The notes under the pieces were generated by a model that worked only from the letters and a program-made list of their open reading frames with translations, did not search any database and was not told where the DNA came from. From assembly GCF_004360145.1 (NCBI RefSeq), contig NZ_ML178712.1:290179-354178 (forward strand): 64,000 nt of DNA, given 5' to 3'. Below are positions 63,026-64,000 of this stretch, in pieces. A program made the position numbers and the translations under genes. The first letter of the stretch is position 1. Each line of letters begins with the position of its first letter. The DNA comes from Aliiroseovarius marinus (lineage in GTDB: Bacteria > Pseudomonadota > Alphaproteobacteria > Rhodobacterales > Rhodobacteraceae).

Positions 63026-64000
63026 ATGACCCTCAACAGCGCCCTCTACAACGCATTGACCGGCCTCAGCGCCAACGCGCGCGCGGCCCATGTCGTCTCG
63101 TCCAACGTCGCCAATGCGACTACGGAAGGGTACGGCGTGCGGTCGCTCAGCCTGTCATCGCGCACGCTGGGCGGCGCGCCGTCGGGGGTCGTGATCGAGG
63201 GCGTCACCCGCCACGTCGACGAACGTCTTCTGGGCGACCGCCGTTTGTCGGACGCAGCGCTGGGTCACGGAAGCACACGGTCGGGCTTTCTGGAAGGTTT
63301 GGAAAAAGCCATTGGAACCCCTGATCAGCCGGGATCCCTTTCGGGCCGCATGGCCCAGTTCGAGGCCGCCCTGATCGAGGCCGCTGCCCGCCCCGACAGC
63401 GAGGCAACCCTGAATGCCAGCCTGAACGCCGCCCGCAATGTTGTGTCACATCTGAAAGCCACGTCCGACCACATTCAGGACGCACGCCTGACCGCGGATC
63501 AAGCCATCGCGCAAGAGGTCGCGCAACTGAACCAAGGCCTAAAGGACGTGCAGGACCTGAACACAAAGATTCAGGCCGCAATCGTGCGCGGCGCGGACCC
63601 CTCGGGCCTGATGGACCAGCGGCAGCAGGCCATCGACGTGCTGTCATCGATCATTCCGATCAAGCAGGTTCCGCGCGATGGCGGGCAGGTTGCCCTGATC
63701 TCGAGCGGCGGAGCCATTCTGCTGGATGGGCGCGCCGCCGAACTGGGGTTCTCGCCCGTCAACACAATCGTCCCCGAGATGACGCTGGGCAGTGGTGCAT
63801 TGTCCGGGCTAACCATCAACGGCCAGCCGATTGACACCACGGCAGACCGCAACGCGATCTCTGGCGGATCATTGGCGGCGCATTTTCAGGTCCGCGACGA
63901 TCTGGCAGTGACCGCGCAGGAACAGCTTGATGCCTTCGCCCGTGATCTTGTTGAACGTTTTCAGGACCCGGCTTTGGATGCGACGCGCGCACCGGGGGCG
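63026..64000 (+). CDS. flgK: flagellar hook-associated protein FlgK, cut by window end
   Basis: 325 codons of HAP1, the first hook-filament junction protein, continue to the window edge without a stop. MTLNSALYNALTGLSANARA and VVSSNVANATTEGYGVRSLSLSS are the conserved N-terminal helix region; LMDQRQQAIDVLSSIIPIK is also typical. The ATG at 63026 comes 23 bases after flgE. The C-terminus is missing only because the window ends. Confidence 0.9.
   Translation, partial: MTLNSALYNALTGLSANARAAHVVSSNVANATTEGYGVRSLSLSSRTLGGAPSGVVIEGVTRHVDERLLGDRRLSDAALGHGSTRSGFLEGLEKAIGTPDQPGSLSGRMAQFEAALIEAAARPDSEATLNASLNAARNVVSHLKATSDHIQDARLTADQAIAQEVAQLNQGLKDVQDLNTKIQAAIVRGADPSGLMDQRQQAIDVLSSIIPIKQVPRDGGQVALISSGGAILLDGRAAELGFSPVNTIVPEMTLGSGALSGLTINGQPIDTTADRNAISGGSLAAHFQVRDDLAVTAQEQLDAFARDLVERFQDPALDATRAPGA

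Overview
The window looks like chromosomal DNA of a marine alphaproteobacterium of the Roseobacter group (Rhodobacteraceae). The evidence is gene content and order: rsfS-rlmH near gpmI-envC-ctpA-rppH, serB divergent from serC-serA, the small families DUF6525, DUF2783 and DUF2585, an IalB-like protein, Hint-domain proteins and alphaproteobacterial flagellar genes. Most of the sequence is GC-rich. No CRISPR array, rRNA, phage structural gene or replication origin was seen. The species is not determined.

Left end (1-6.98 kb) is a mobile graveyard. An IS66-family element has inserted into the orfA gene of an IS3-family element, which abuts the 3' end of a Tn3-family transposase gene. The 5' stub of a Tn3-type resolvase gene lies at 6.46-6.58 kb, fused to the end of an IS5-family transposase gene. 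Between the Tn3 pieces sits an AT-richer block of five membrane-lipid genes: a PAP2 phosphatase and an EptA-type phosphoethanolamine transferase (minus), psd and pssA for phosphatidylethanolamine synthesis (plus), and dgkA for recycling diacylglycerol (minus). Together they could supply, spend and regenerate the lipid donor for envelope phosphoethanolamine decoration. A broken Hint-domain gene follows.

7-32.7 kb is mainly chromosomal housekeeping: a fatty-acid hydroxylase family protein, a metallophosphoesterase, aqpZ, the serine genes (serA, serC, serB), a TSUP transporter, an asparaginase, an IalB-like protein, rlmN, an intact Hint protein with an EF-hand loop, a LOG-family protein, dapD, a glutamate-receptor-like channel, a HAD phosphatase, dapE-rnr, a lytic transglycosylase, a metallo-beta-lactamase-fold protein with a degenerate metal motif, rpe and rppH.

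32.8-40 kb carries cell-envelope and ribosome genes on the minus strand (ctpA, envC, gpmI, an AhpD-like protein, rlmH, rsfS, an MscS channel). 40-47 kb holds leuC-leuD, two envelope/unknown genes, leuB and a Na/Pi cotransporter-like gene. A tRNA-Pro(CGG) follows, then a rearrangement scar made of two gene fragments, then a LysM plus solute-binding fusion protein.

49-51.3 kb is a tightly overlapping four-gene minus-strand operon: two DUF1538 membrane proteins, a PII-like protein and a CBS-domain protein. It looks like a regulated two-subunit ion transporter. 51.4-60.6 kb contains an aldehyde dehydrogenase, a 1-Cys peroxiredoxin and the homogentisate pathway (hmgA-maiA-fahA) with an associated flavin hydroxylase cluster. 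The right end starts a flagellar locus (motB, flgE, flgK), with flgK cut by the window edge.
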